Made by a program: the position numbers and the translations under genes
Notes under the pieces: model-generated
Database searches by the model: none
The model's input: the letters and a program-made list of their open reading frames with translations, nothing else
Told to the model about the DNA's origin: nothing
NCBI RefSeq assembly: GCF_000426725.1
Contig: NZ_AUFX01000005.1
Coordinates: forward strand, 310,001 to 374,000
Length of the DNA stretch: 64,000 bases
Origin: Sporocytophaga myxococcoides DSM 11118
GTDB lineage: Bacteria; Bacteroidota; Bacteroidia; Cytophagales; Cytophagaceae
Direction: 5' to 3'
In this document: one piece after another, positions 27,095 through 36,983 of the stretch
Position numbering within the stretch: the stretch's first letter is position 1
Layout of the letters: each line of letters opens with the position of its first letter

Positions 27095-27871
27095 TTAACT
27101 TAATGCTACTTTATTTCTTTCAAGAATCTCCTGAGCAAGGTTCAGGTAACTGATAGCTCCTTTACTTTCAGCATCGTGAGCTATAACAGGTAATCCAAAA
27201 CTTGGAGATTCACTGAGTTTAATATTTCTAGGGATAATGGTCTCAAACACCAGGTGCTGGAAGTGATTTTTAACTTCTTCCACTACCTGGTTTGATAATC
27301 TAACCCTTGGATCATACATAGTAAGAAGAATTCCCTCGATCTCAAGTGCAGTATTAAGTCTGGTCTGGATAATCTTAATCGTATTAAGAAGTTTTCCTAA
27401 TCCTTCAAGTGCAAAATACTCACACTGAACAGGTACTAGAATAGAATCTGCAGCAGTCAAGGCATTTACCGTGATAAGACCAAGGGACGGTGAGCAATCT
27501 ATAACTATGTAATCGTATCTCTCTTTTGCGTTTTTTAAAGATTCTTTCATCTTTTGCTCTCTATGATCAAGGCTGATCATCTCTACTTCAGCACCTACAA
27601 GATCGATGTGAGCAGGAAGGAGGTCCAGATATGCTACATTGGTGTTAAGAATCAGCTCATCAGCATTTATTCCGTCTACCATGCACTCGTAAATACTTTT
27701 TTCAATTGTCTTTGGGTTAAAACTTAATCCTGAGGTTGAATTAGCCTGAGGATCAGCGTCTACCAATAGGGTCTTAAATTCCAAAGCTGCAAGACTGGCA
27801 GCCAGGTTGATAGCGGTTGTGGTTTTACCTACTCCACCTTTTTGATTGGCAATTGCAATGATTTTACCCAT
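27095..27871 (-). CDS. parA: Chromosome partitioning ATPase ParA (Soj)
   Basis: Deviant-Walker ATPase that positions ParB-origin complexes on the nucleoid. 258 residues. The ATP site is IAIANQKGGVGKTTTAINLA with Lys11 and Lys16. Then LLVDADPQANSTSGL, YDYIVIDCSPSLGLITVNAL and VLVPVQCEYFALEGLGKLLN. Size is that of the short chromosomal form without an N-terminal regulatory domain. It is the first gene of the run parA-parB-DUF5683-dapB-lepB. The 580-bp gap upstream carries the candidate origin. Confidence 0.97.
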   Translation of the reverse strand: MGKIIAIANQKGGVGKTTTAINLAASLAALEFKTLLVDADPQANSTSGLSFNPKTIEKSIYECMVDGINADELILNTNVAYLDLLPAHIDLVGAEVEMISLDHREQKMKESLKNAKERYDYIVIDCSPSLGLITVNALTAADSILVPVQCEYFALEGLGKLLNTIKIIQTRLNTALEIEGILLTMYDPRVRLSNQVVEEVKNHFQHLVFETIIPRNIKLSESPSFGLPVIAHDAESKGAISYLNLAQEILERNKVALS

Positions 27872-28451
27872 TTAAATTAAAATAATTAAGTTTAACTGAA
27901 TCTCCTATTTCCAATAAAATTAACGCTTTTTCGCCTCATTGTGCAATTATTTTTGCTTTAGGTGATCAATTTAAATTTCAGATATTTGTCTGTCCTTTAA
28001 TCGATTGATTCTCTTTGGTTAAGAAAGCCAGGCTGAACGAGCATTTTACGCTTCGAAAATAATGTCGTTTTTTAATCCGGTATCTCTCCAAACGAAGCTT
28101 TTACTAACCGGTTGACGAATAAACATCAATTTTATTTCAAAATTTATACTTTCTCAAATTTTAAAAGACATTCAATCCAGTATATTTTCAAAATTTCTGG
28201 GAAAGTGATTTTTAAAATTAAGATAAAATGAAATGCAGGTAAGATAATTGTTTATTTTATTATACACATATTTTGCACTTGTGGGCTGTGGAAAGGATGT
28301 GGATAAGTGGGAGATTGTTGGATGTTAGAGAGTTAAAATATCGAAAAGCGTAAAGCAGAAGGCTGAAAGCAAAAAGTCAAAACCTCAGGTTTTGACTTTT
28401 TGCTTTTAAAACTTTCCGCTTTCCGCTTTCCGCTTTAAGCTTTTAGCTTTA
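27872..28451. other. Intergenic gap between parA and yidC: candidate replication origin (oriC)
   Basis: AT-rich 580-bp stretch with no gene. It contains TTATACACA (28260-28268), which fits the TTATNCACA DnaA-box form, and TGTGGATAA (28298-28306), the exact complement of TTATCCACA. Two weaker TGTGG words lie between them (28280-28288, 28287-28295). Very AT-rich DNA (about 28100-28260) lies beside this cluster. The flanks are yidC on one side and parA-parB on the other, the gene set usually found at bacterial origins. The end toward yidC is a long hairpin of the AAGC repeat family. The origin call is inference and needs skew data. Confidence 0.4.
28343..28450 (-). terminator. Long hairpin after yidC, built from the AAGC repeat (copy d)
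   Basis: Core arms of 20 bp, AAAGCAAAAAGTCAAAACCT (28366-28385) and its exact complement at 28387-28406, around a single central base. Outer flanks of AAGCGTAAAGCAGAA type on one side and repeated CTTTCCG words on the other extend it imperfectly. It lies directly after the yidC stop on the minus strand and is a strong transcription stop or structural element. Confidence 0.75.
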
Positions 28452-30263
28452 TTATTTCTTCTTCTTCTTAATTTCTTCTTCTCTGGCCTTCATTGCTTCC
28501 TCAACTCTCTGCATCCATTTAGATTTTTTTCCTCCTGTGGTCGCAAATTTCTTTCTGTTTTCATCTAATACACCTCTGATTTTGTCTTCATCAACAAATC
28601 TTTTGATGATAAATTGCTGTCCGATAGAAACAAGGTTTGAAACAAGGTAATAAAAACTCAGACCTGCAGGGAAGGAGTTAAGGACAAACATAAATACTAC
28701 CGGCATGATGTATGAAACGGATTTCATAGGACCAGTAACAGTACTTACCTGATTGTTTACCCAGGTTAAGAGCAGGGTAGAGATGGTCATCAGGAAGGTA
28801 AATAAACTGAAGTGATTTCCATAGGTATCGCTAAGCCCCCAAATATGTGTGTTCCATGAGAATATAGAATCGTAAGTGGAAAGATCGTGTGCCCATAAGA
28901 ATGGCTCCTGTCTTAGCTCTATTGAATTCGGAAAAAAGTTGAACATCGCAAGAAGGATAGGAGTTTGCAAAAGAACCGGAATACATCCGCTTATAGGATT
29001 GATTCCTACTTTCTGATAGAGTTGCATTTGCTCTGCCTGTACTTTCTGCATATCATCTCCGTTTCTTTCCTTTATTTCATCAATTTCAGGCTTAAGAACC
29101 TTCATCTTGGCCGTAGAGATATAAGACTTGTAGCTAAGCGGCAACAATATTGCTTTCAGCAAAAATACCAGAATGATGATGATGACTCCGTAATTACCTA
29201 TAAATGACTCGAAGAAGTTAAATACAGGAATTACTATGAATCTATTAATCAGGTTGATGACAGGCCAGCCGAGGTACACATTTTTGTCATAATCTGGTGC
29301 TGGAACAGCTTTAAGTGTCTGATAATGATTTGGTCCGAAATAGAATTTGTATTTTCCTTTACCAGAAGTCAGATCATTATAAGGTAATGCTACCGAAGCT
29401 TCCAGGTGTTTCAGACTTGTAGTGTCACCTTGTTTTACATGGCTTTTAACGGCTCCGTTTGAAAATTCATTCTCTGCAATAAATCCGGCATTGAAGAATT
29501 TTTGCTTCATAGAAACCCATTTAATCGGTTCGCTTAATGTAGCACTTTCCGGATCATCTGAGGTTTCTTTAAGATGGTCAAAGCCATCTTTTACTGTATA
29601 ATAATTTACTGAAGTAGTAATTCTACTTTGTTTCAGGTCATATTCTACTTTTGGAGCATCTGCTCTCCAGTCAAAAACTACAGGCTGGTTTAACAGAATG
29701 CCATTCATGCCGTCAAATTTCAGGTCATAGTTAACAAGGTAACCATCAGGGGCAATAGAGTAGGTTTGGGAAATAGCATTTCCCGGAGATAAAGTAGCCT
29801 TGAAAATTACCTTTGTTGTATCTCCTGCCTTTTGAGTTTCAGCTTGATAAAATAAAGTTGATAAGTCAAGATTTCCCGTTTTAGATGTAGCCAGTAGGGA
29901 GATATTGCTGTTATCTTCATTAAGAAGATATAAAGGTTTTTTCTGATCGGTCAGGTAGTGTTTTAAAAGCACACTTTTGATTTTTCCGCCTTTTGAAGAA
30001 AAGGTAACCTTAATGTCTTTATTTTCAGCTACAACATCTTTTTCTTCTCCGGAAGCCAGATTGGCAAGCTCCCCGTATGCAGCTTTTAATTGCTGTTGTT
30101 TTACTGAATCAGGAAGTTCCGCTTCTGATTTTTTGAGAATGACCTGAGTTGATTGTTGTTGTTGTGCGTTTGGTTGGGGTTTATCTTTTTGCCCGAAGTA
30201 CATAAAGTACAGTAACATCATGGCAGTAATTAACACTATCCCCGTAACCTGATTCTTATCCAT
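28452..30263 (-). CDS. yidC: Membrane protein insertase YidC
   Basis: Inserts and folds inner-membrane proteins, alone or with SecYEG. 603 residues, the Gram-negative long form. The first membrane helix is near residues 5-22 (VTGIVLITAMMLLYFMYFGQ). A periplasmic domain of about 320 residues follows (KDIKVTFSSKGGKIKSVLLK). The conserved C-terminal 60KD_IMP core has YGVIIIILVFLLKAILLPLS and GINPISGCIPVLLQTPILLA. The lysine-rich tail is common in Bacteroidota. It is 36 bp downstream of pyrG and is followed by a very strong hairpin. Confidence 0.97.
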   Translation of the reverse strand: MDKNQVTGIVLITAMMLLYFMYFGQKDKPQPNAQQQQSTQVILKKSEAELPDSVKQQQLKAAYGELANLASGEEKDVVAENKDIKVTFSSKGGKIKSVLLKHYLTDQKKPLYLLNEDNSNISLLATSKTGNLDLSTLFYQAETQKAGDTTKVIFKATLSPGNAISQTYSIAPDGYLVNYDLKFDGMNGILLNQPVVFDWRADAPKVEYDLKQSRITTSVNYYTVKDGFDHLKETSDDPESATLSEPIKWVSMKQKFFNAGFIAENEFSNGAVKSHVKQGDTTSLKHLEASVALPYNDLTSGKGKYKFYFGPNHYQTLKAVPAPDYDKNVYLGWPVINLINRFIVIPVFNFFESFIGNYGVIIIILVFLLKAILLPLSYKSYISTAKMKVLKPEIDEIKERNGDDMQKVQAEQMQLYQKVGINPISGCIPVLLQTPILLAMFNFFPNSIELRQEPFLWAHDLSTYDSIFSWNTHIWGLSDTYGNHFSLFTFLMTISTLLLTWVNNQVSTVTGPMKSVSYIMPVVFMFVLNSFPAGLSFYYLVSNLVSIGQQFIIKRFVDEDKIRGVLDENRKKFATTGGKKSKWMQRVEEAMKAREEEIKKKKK

Positions 30264-30299
30264 CTTAAATTATTAATTATCTAAAAATATTTTCGGTTA

Positions 30300-31931
30300 T
30301 TATTCTGTTTTAGACTCCTTTTCTTTTGAAAACTCAATAGCTGCTTTTACAAACTTAACAAACAGCGGATGTGGATTTAACACTGTACTTTTCAACTCTG
30401 GGTGGAACTGTGTACCTATATAAAATCTGTGATCCTTTAATTCTATAATTTCTACCAGACCAGTATCCGGATTTATTCCGGATGCAATCATCCCTGCTTT
30501 TTCAAACTGTTTCAGGTACTTGTTGTTAAATTCATACCTGTGTCTGTGTCTTTCGGTAATTTTGGTTTTACCATATACATGATAAGCTTTACTTCCTTTA
30601 GTAATTTCACAAGGATAAGCTCCCAATCTCATAGTTCCGCCTTTTTTAGTGACGTTTTTCTGAGATTCCATCATGTCGATTACAGGGTTTGGAGTCTTTT
30701 TGTCTAATTCTGCAGATGCTGCGTCTTTAATTCCCACAACATTTCTTGCAAATTCGATAGCTGCGCATTGCATTCCAAGACATATACCAAAGAATGGAAT
30801 ATGGTTTTCTCTGGCAAATTTTACGGCTTGAATTTTCCCTTCAATTCCTCTTTCTCCGAATCCAGGTGCCACTAATACCCCATCAAGATTACCTAAAACA
30901 GACGGAATAGTTTCGGCAGTAAGATGTTCTGACTGAATCCATTTGATTTTTACCTTACATTCATTTTCTGCACCCGAATGTACAAATGCTTCTGCAATAG
31001 ATTTATAAGCGTCAGGTAATTCTACATATTTTCCTACAAGACCAATCTGGACTTCATGGGTAGTATTTTTCAGTTTCCCGAGAAAATCTTTCCAGGTATC
31101 GATTTGAGCTTCTCCTTTATGTGGAAGTTTCAGCTTGGTTAACACTCTTTCGTCCAGTTTTTCCTTTTTCATTAATAAAGGAACATCGTAAATCGTTTCA
31201 GCATCAAGTGATTCAATTACTGAGTTAACATTTACGTTGCAAAACAGAGCAAGCTTCTTTCTGATTTCCGCAGGGATTGGATGTTCTGAGCGACAAACAA
31301 GTATATCCGGCTGAATTCCTGATTCAGAAAGTTGTTTTACAGAATGTTGTGTCGGCTTGGTTTTTAATTCTCCTGCTGTTTTTAGGTATGGAACCAGGGT
31401 AAGGTGTATCACGAGTGTATCGTGAGGGCCAAGATCCCATCTTAATTGCCTTACAGCCTCAATAAAAGGAAGAGATTCAATATCGCCCACGCATCCACCT
31501 ATTTCTGTAATGACAATGTCATAATTCCCTTTTTCTCCTAAAGCAAGAAAATTTCTTTTGATCTCATCGGTGATGTGTGGAATAACCTGAACGGTCTTTC
31601 CTAAAAATGCCCCTTCTCTTTCTTTCGAAATTACATTATGGTAAATTCTTCCGGTAGTGACATTATTTGCCTGAGAAGTATTGATATTCAAAAACCTCTC
31701 ATAATGACCTAGATCCAGGTCAGTTTCAGCTCCATCCTCAGTTACATAGCATTCGCCATGTTCATAAGGATTAAGCGTCCCCGGATCTATATTAATATAG
31801 GGATCAAATTTTTGAATGGTGACGGAAAATCCTCTGGACTGAAGCAGTTTCGCGAGAGATGCGGAGATTATTCCTTTTCCTAATGATGAGGTTACCCCTC
31901 CGGTTACAAAGATATATTTAGCAGAAGCCAT
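30300..31931 (-). CDS. pyrG: CTP synthase
   Basis: Converts UTP to CTP using ATP and glutamine. 543 residues. N-terminal synthase domain: [20 protein letters not shown] and [20 protein letters not shown], the usual start of the family. C-terminal class I glutamine amidotransferase: [20 protein letters not shown] with the nucleophilic Cys, and [20 protein letters not shown] with the catalytic His/Glu. The gene is upstream of yidC on the same strand with a 36-bp gap, so the two may be co-transcribed. A minus-strand TACCTTTG box lies about 36 bp upstream. Confidence 0.98.
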   Translation of the reverse strand: MASAKYIFVTGGVTSSLGKGIISASLAKLLQSRGFSVTIQKFDPYINIDPGTLNPYEHGECYVTEDGAETDLDLGHYERFLNINTSQANNVTTGRIYHNVISKEREGAFLGKTVQVIPHITDEIKRNFLALGEKGNYDIVITEIGGCVGDIESLPFIEAVRQLRWDLGPHDTLVIHLTLVPYLKTAGELKTKPTQHSVKQLSESGIQPDILVCRSEHPIPAEIRKKLALFCNVNVNSVIESLDAETIYDVPLLMKKEKLDERVLTKLKLPHKGEAQIDTWKDFLGKLKNTTHEVQIGLVGKYVELPDAYKSIAEAFVHSGAENECKVKIKWIQSEHLTAETIPSVLGNLDGVLVAPGFGERGIEGKIQAVKFARENHIPFFGICLGMQCAAIEFARNVVGIKDAASAELDKKTPNPVIDMMESQKNVTKKGGTMRLGAYPCEITKGSKAYHVYGKTKITERHRHRYEFNNKYLKQFEKAGMIASGINPDTGLVEIIELKDHRFYIGTQFHPELKSTVLNPHPLFVKFVKAAIEFSKEKESKTE

Positions 31932-31966
31932 AAGTACTAAAAAGACTCTATTTTACTTATGGGATA

Positions 31967-31974
31967 CAAAGGTA
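31967..31974 (-). promoter_or_regulatory. -7 box upstream of pyrG
   Basis: TACCTTTG on the minus strand (31974-31967) matches TAnnTTTG. No TTTG is at the expected distance, so this is a half match. Confidence 0.45.
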
Positions 31975-32212
31975 TATGTTTCGTCTTATAAATTTATACA
32001 AAACCCTTTTTTTGTGTATTATTTTTTTGAAAAGCAGAGAATGTGAAACTTTAATAAGAATATACCATGAATCCACCTTTGGGAAATGGAAATCCATCAA
32101 AATAAGTTCTATCATTCTTACTTTTTGATTATCTTGTGAAGTTGTTTTCTGCAAAAAAGGCACACCAAATCAATTGTTTAACGGATATATTTTGATAGTT
32201 TGGATTGTATTT

Positions 32213-35200
32213 ATGCGTGAAAAAATATCATTTACCTGGAAAATTTGTGTTTTATTTTTATTGAGTCTGGGCTCTTTTGAGGCCTTGGCTCAGTGTGCTT
32301 TACCAGAATTGTATGATTTAACTTACGCAAATCCAAGCTCTTCCCAGACTTGGATCCATTGTATCGATAACGAAACTGATCCGGATACTTATAATCTGGA
32401 GTTGATGTCTCCTCATGATGTTCAGAATTATACCATTGACTTTGGTGATGGTTCTGCTGTTGTATCTGGCGCTCTCTGGTCTTCAAATACTGTAATTTCC
32501 CATTTATTTGGTTTAGGAAAATTTACAATAACACTTTCTGAAACCAAATCTGGTTGTACCAAGAAAACAATAACAAGTACTTTTATCAATGACAGAAAAG
32601 CAGGGGCCGCAGCTTTACCGCCTACCATCGGAGCCAGTACTTGTGCGCCCAATATCCTTTCATTCAAAAACACGTCCACCAATACTTCTGCTTTTACAAA
32701 ATTTGAATGGTCTTGGGGAGATGGGACTAAAGATGTGGTTGATGCTTCTAATTCAGGTCAGGTGACGTCGCATATTTATAAAAAAGGAACATCCAGTTGT
32801 AATATGATTGTCCGACTCACTGCCACAGGTTTGTGTGATGCATCATTTGCCAGTTATGGTCCTTTTAATTTTTGGGATACTGATTCTGCTATCATCAGTG
32901 CTTCCGTGCAGCAAATTTGCGGGGCAGATTCGGTGACATTTAAGGATGTTTCTAAATATAATTGTAATAATAAGCAGGCAAGGAAAATAAAATGGATTTC
33001 CTCTGATTTGGGGATTTCAACCCCATGGCTTCAGGCCACTCCCGTTAATAAATCTCTTAAAGCTTTTATTACTGGGCCTCCAGGTGCTATTTATAATATT
33101 ACACTTTTGGATTCTAACTTTTGTGGAGTGAATCAGACTTCTATGAAAGTGGAAGTTATTGATCCTCCTGTTTCTCAATTTACCGCTTCAACTGCTGCAA
33201 TCTGTAGCGGGGACTCAGTATTATTTCAAAATACTTCAACTGGTGGAGCAAACAGATTCAAATGGAATTTCGGTGATGGAACGGGCTGGATAGAAAATAA
33301 TAATCCCACGCTTTACCATAAATACAGTATTGCAGGAAACTATACTATCAAAATGGCTTCAGTCCAGGACAAGGCTCTTGGTTGCTCTGATACTTCTAGT
33401 TCGACAGTTTCCGTATTAGGCCTTCCCCAGGCGAATTTTACTTTTGATAAACCTACTGGTTGTGGAAAGGCTTCTGTGTTGTTTAAAAATACATCGGTAA
33501 ATACATCCTCTTTTACATGGGACTTTGGAAATGGAACGACTCAATCTGGTGCCGGTCCCTGGACTATTGATTTTGAACCTGGTTATTATAGTGTTAAATT
33601 GGTAGGACGAAATAGTCTTAACTGTATCTCTGAAAGAAGTGCAGCAGTAATTGTGCCTTCCGACATTTCTTTAAATATTTCATCTGATCCGGTTTGTTTG
33701 GGAGATTTTAATGTATTTAAAAACTTAACAGATTTAATGCCTGCGGTATCTTGTGCTACAGGATCAATTTTGAGAGAACAATGGGATAATATCACCGGAG
33801 CTGCTACCGTTGCGACGTTAACAGCCAATGTTAATTTTCCGAACAAACCGTCCAGAACTTCATTACTGACCAACTATTTTGAAGGTCCTGTTAATATTGG
33901 TGATAATTATGGTTCCAGAATTTATGGATTTATATGTCCTCCTGTAGACGGTATATATACCTTCTGGATCTCAAGTAATGGAGATTCTGAACTCTGGCTT
34001 AGTTCAAGTGCAAAGGTTTCTGATAAAACAAAAATAGCTTATGTGTCTGGTACTACTACATTAAGGCAGTGGAACAGATATATTTCTCAGCAGTCATTAC
34101 CTGTTTTTTTGAAAGCCAATCAGAGATACTACATTGAAGCCCTGCATAAAGAAAGTAATCTGGATGATCATTTATCTGTTGGATGGCAATTACCTGATGG
34201 AACTTTTGAAAGACCGATTCCTGCAAAATATCTTAGCCCATATATGCCGGGAACCGAGATTACATCCTGGTCATGGACCTTTGGAGATGGGGGGAGTGCT
34301 TCGGTAAAAGAACCTGTTCATTTATATGACGCTCCGGGAAGTTATGAAGTAATCATTGAAGCTGCTACTGATGTCTGTAAAAGGAAAGATACAATTTATA
34401 CTGTTGTCTCACCTTTGCCGGTTCCTTCTTTTGATTCTGATAAATGGAATGGCTGCACACCCTTTGATCTTAAGATTGCTAATAAATCACAAAATACTTT
34501 TGCATATGATTGGAGTTTTGGTGATGGTTCGCCAGGACTGATTACTTCAGATAATTTAGATACGATCACACATACTTATTTAAATAAAGGGAGCGATCTT
34601 TTGGAATTTCCTTTGAAACTAATTGCCAAATCCGATAAAGGGTGTATGGATACGTTAATACAAATTATTACTGTTTATCCGGATCCCGTAGCTGATTTCT
34701 TGTTCACACCTCAGGCTCCTCAGTGCAGCCCGTCCAATATAAAGCTAGCCAATAATTCATCTTTAGCTTCGTCCTTTAAGTGGACTATTCAAGGTAAGGA
34801 TACTATTGTCAGTTCAATGGAATTTAATCACACTTTTGTGAACAAGACTGGTATAGTGAAAGATGAGTCTGTATCGATCAGAGCTATTACAGATCATGGT
34901 TGCTTTTTAGAAAAAAGCAAAACTATAATTGTATATCCGGAACCTGAGTTTAAAATTGAAGCCAAACCTAAAGAAGGTTGTCATCCTCTAATAGTGGGTT
35001 TGTCTTCTGAAGGAGCACAATATAAGTTTAACTGGGATTTCGGAGATGGTTTTAAATCCTCATCATCGACACCGATACACGTTTTTAACAACATTACAGA
35101 TAAGGATACTCTGTTTCGAATTTCACTTAATGCCTTATCTTCATTTAATTGCTCAGCAACGGTTTACGACACAGTCATTGTACATCCTAAACCTGAAGCT

Positions 35201-36736
35201 GACTTTAATGAATCTGTTTCTTTCGGATGCAGTCCTTTATCAGTAAGGTTTTCTAATAGCAGTCAAAAAGCTGGATGGTATAAGTGGGATTTTGGAGATG
35301 GTGTATTACTGGATACTTTGTTTGGAGATGTTTCGCATGTGTTTGAGAATAAAACCGGTTTGGTTAAAGAGTTTTATGTAAAACTGATTTCGGGGACTGA
35401 TAATAATTGTGCGGATACTTTGATCAGAAAGATTTCTGTCTTTCCAGAAGTATTTCCTGATTTCGTTGGGGAAATGGAAGGATGCAGTCCTTTCAAGACT
35501 AAGTTTGCTCCATCAGGTTCATTAATATCAAATTATACCTGGGATTTTGGAGATGGCAGTACTTCATTGGAAACTTCTCCTGTCCATATTTTTCAGAATT
35601 CTTCCGCAAAAGACACTGTATTTAATGTGATTCTGAAAGTTAAATCAGTGCATAATTGTGACGCAGAAATAACTAAGCCTGTCGCTGTCTGGGCTGGTCC
35701 TGAAGCAAAGTTCACAGTTGCCTCAACAACCATACAGTTACCTGATTCTGCAATTTATATAACTAACAATACTGTTGCAGGAGATTTTGAAATTAAATGG
35801 GACTTTGGTGATGGAAGCAATTCCATAATAAGAGATCCTCAGGTGCATTATTATGGTTTCTATGGGAATTATAAACTCACGCTTTCTTTAAATACAGGTA
35901 AATGTACAAGCACATTTACCAGAGATATAAGTGTGTTGCCGACTGCGCCAATTGCCAGTTTTACAGGTGAAGGGGAGGGGTGTTTGCCTTTAGAGATATC
36001 GTTTAACAATACATCTAAATTTGCAGAACAATATTTATGGGAATTTGGAGATGGCGAGACATCCGTACTTAAAAATCCAAAGCATAATTATGGTATCGCA
36101 GGCGATTATTCGGTAAGATTATCAGCAAAAGGATTGGGTGGTGAAAACTATCTCCTGAAAGATTCAATCATACATGTAAGACCTGTACCAGTTGCTTATT
36201 TCATAGCCCAGCCTAAAATAGTTTTTATCCCTGATCCGATTTTCTTTAATAATAAATCTACTAATGCTATAAAATATATTTGGGATTTTGGAGATCTAAC
36301 ATCTTCTATAGACGTAAGTCCTTCTCATGTATATAAAACATCAGGTAGATATAAAGTAAAGCTTACTGCTGAAAATGAATTTGGATGTATAAATATTTAT
36401 GAGTTGGATGATGCTGTAATAGCTGAAGAAGGCGGTTCAATTGAAATTCCAAATGCCTTTACACCAAATCATGGAGGCTCAAATGGAGGAAGAAAAGATG
36501 GAAGTGGGTTAAATGAGGTCTTCTATCCGCGCTTACATGATGTTGCTGAATTTTATATGGGGATCTATAACAAGTGGGGAGAAATGCTTTTTGAAACAAG
36601 AGATTCTTCAACTGGTTGGGATGGCTATTATAAAAATCAACTTTGTCCGGAAGACGTGTATGTATATAGGATCAAGGTAAAGATGCCAAGTGGGAAGGTG
36701 AAAGAATATGCTGGAGATATTACTTTGATATGGTAA
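32213..36736 (+). CDS. Giant secreted PKD-repeat protein with PA14 and CHU_C (T9SS type B) domains
   Basis: Exported 1507-residue surface protein, counted from ATG 32213. Start MREKISFTWKICVLFLLSLG is a signal peptide with a likely cut after ALA, before QCALPEL. About twelve PKD-like units are marked by FGDG-type motifs (FKWNFGDGTGW, YDWSFGDGSPG, YTWDFGDGSTS, YLWEFGDGETS). A PA14-like domain at about residues 521-676 (GIYTFWISSNGDSELWLSSS, ANQRYYIEALHKESN) interrupts them. The C-terminal 100 residues (IEIPNAFTPNHGGSNGG ... YNKWGEMLFETRDSSTGWDG, ending ITLIW) are a CHU_C domain for type IX secretion. PA14 suggests carbohydrate contact. The in-frame start at 32174 is less likely because it lengthens the signal peptide with hydrophobic residues. 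It precedes a PorP/SprF gene. Confidence 0.93.
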   Translation: MREKISFTWKICVLFLLSLGSFEALAQCALPELYDLTYANPSSSQTWIHCIDNETDPDTYNLELMSPHDVQNYTIDFGDGSAVVSGALWSSNTVISHLFGLGKFTITLSETKSGCTKKTITSTFINDRKAGAAALPPTIGASTCAPNILSFKNTSTNTSAFTKFEWSWGDGTKDVVDASNSGQVTSHIYKKGTSSCNMIVRLTATGLCDASFASYGPFNFWDTDSAIISASVQQICGADSVTFKDVSKYNCNNKQARKIKWISSDLGISTPWLQATPVNKSLKAFITGPPGAIYNITLLDSNFCGVNQTSMKVEVIDPPVSQFTASTAAICSGDSVLFQNTSTGGANRFKWNFGDGTGWIENNNPTLYHKYSIAGNYTIKMASVQDKALGCSDTSSSTVSVLGLPQANFTFDKPTGCGKASVLFKNTSVNTSSFTWDFGNGTTQSGAGPWTIDFEPGYYSVKLVGRNSLNCISERSAAVIVPSDISLNISSDPVCLGDFNVFKNLTDLMPAVSCATGSILREQWDNITGAATVATLTANVNFPNKPSRTSLLTNYFEGPVNIGDNYGSRIYGFICPPVDGIYTFWISSNGDSELWLSSSAKVSDKTKIAYVSGTTTLRQWNRYISQQSLPVFLKANQRYYIEALHKESNLDDHLSVGWQLPDGTFERPIPAKYLSPYMPGTEITSWSWTFGDGGSASVKEPVHLYDAPGSYEVIIEAATDVCKRKDTIYTVVSPLPVPSFDSDKWNGCTPFDLKIANKSQNTFAYDWSFGDGSPGLITSDNLDTITHTYLNKGSDLLEFPLKLIAKSDKGCMDTLIQIITVYPDPVADFLFTPQAPQCSPSNIKLANNSSLASSFKWTIQGKDTIVSSMEFNHTFVNKTGIVKDESVSIRAITDHGCFLEKSKTIIVYPEPEFKIEAKPKEGCHPLIVGLSSEGAQYKFNWDFGDGFKSSSSTPIHVFNNITDKDTLFRISLNALSSFNCSATVYDTVIVHPKPEADFNESVSFGCSPLSVRFSNSSQKAGWYKWDFGDGVLLDTLFGDVSHVFENKTGLVKEFYVKLISGTDNNCADTLIRKISVFPEVFPDFVGEMEGCSPFKTKFAPSGSLISNYTWDFGDGSTSLETSPVHIFQNSSAKDTVFNVILKVKSVHNCDAEITKPVAVWAGPEAKFTVASTTIQLPDSAIYITNNTVAGDFEIKWDFGDGSNSIIRDPQVHYYGFYGNYKLTLSLNTGKCTSTFTRDISVLPTAPIASFTGEGEGCLPLEISFNNTSKFAEQYLWEFGDGETSVLKNPKHNYGIAGDYSVRLSAKGLGGENYLLKDSIIHVRPVPVAYFIAQPKIVFIPDPIFFNNKSTNAIKYIWDFGDLTSSIDVSPSHVYKTSGRYKVKLTAENEFGCINIYELDDAVIAEEGGSIEIPNAFTPNHGGSNGGRKDGSGLNEVFYPRLHDVAEFYMGIYNKWGEMLFETRDSSTGWDGYYKNQLCPEDVYVYRIKVKMPSGKVKEYAGDITLIW

Positions 36737-36737
36737 C

Positions 36738-36840
36738 AAAGCGTAGAGCTTAAAGCTTAAAGTTAAAAGTGTAAAGTTTAAAGTAAAGTCGATGATTTTA
36801 ACTTTAAATAAAGGCTTAAAGTTTTGTGACAAAAACTTTG
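36738..36840. repeat. AAGCTTAAAG-type dispersed repeat, copy e
   Basis: Starts just after the stop of the PKD gene: GCTTAAAGCTTAAAGTTAAA words and then the inverse (TTTTAACTTTAAAT ... GGCTTAAAG), giving an imperfect hairpin. Confidence 0.5.
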
Positions 36841-36855
36841 ATAGTAACATCGACA

Positions 36856-36889
36856 CTAAAGTCCTTCTCCTTCAGGAGAAGGACTTTAG
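36856..36889 (+). terminator. Terminator after the PKD giant
   Basis: Perfect 16-bp arms CTAAAGTCCTTCTCCT (36856-36871) and AGGAGAAGGACTTTAG (36874-36889) around two bases. A very stable hairpin between the PKD gene and the porP-like gene. Confidence 0.75.
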
Positions 36890-36983
36890 GATGAGGTCTT
36901 TTAAGTTGGAAGAATTAAGTTAAAAGTTTAAAAAACTTTCGATTTCAAACTAAAGAAATAACAACAAAACAAAAGGAATTAGA

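Noticed and set aside
31957-32163. 68-residue minus-strand frame upstream of pyrG
   Set aside because: Overlaps the pyrG promoter region, has no family-like sequence and no clear start signal.
32174-32212. Earlier start for the PKD giant
   Set aside because: Adds 13 mainly hydrophobic residues before a complete signal peptide; ATG 32213 gives a normal one.
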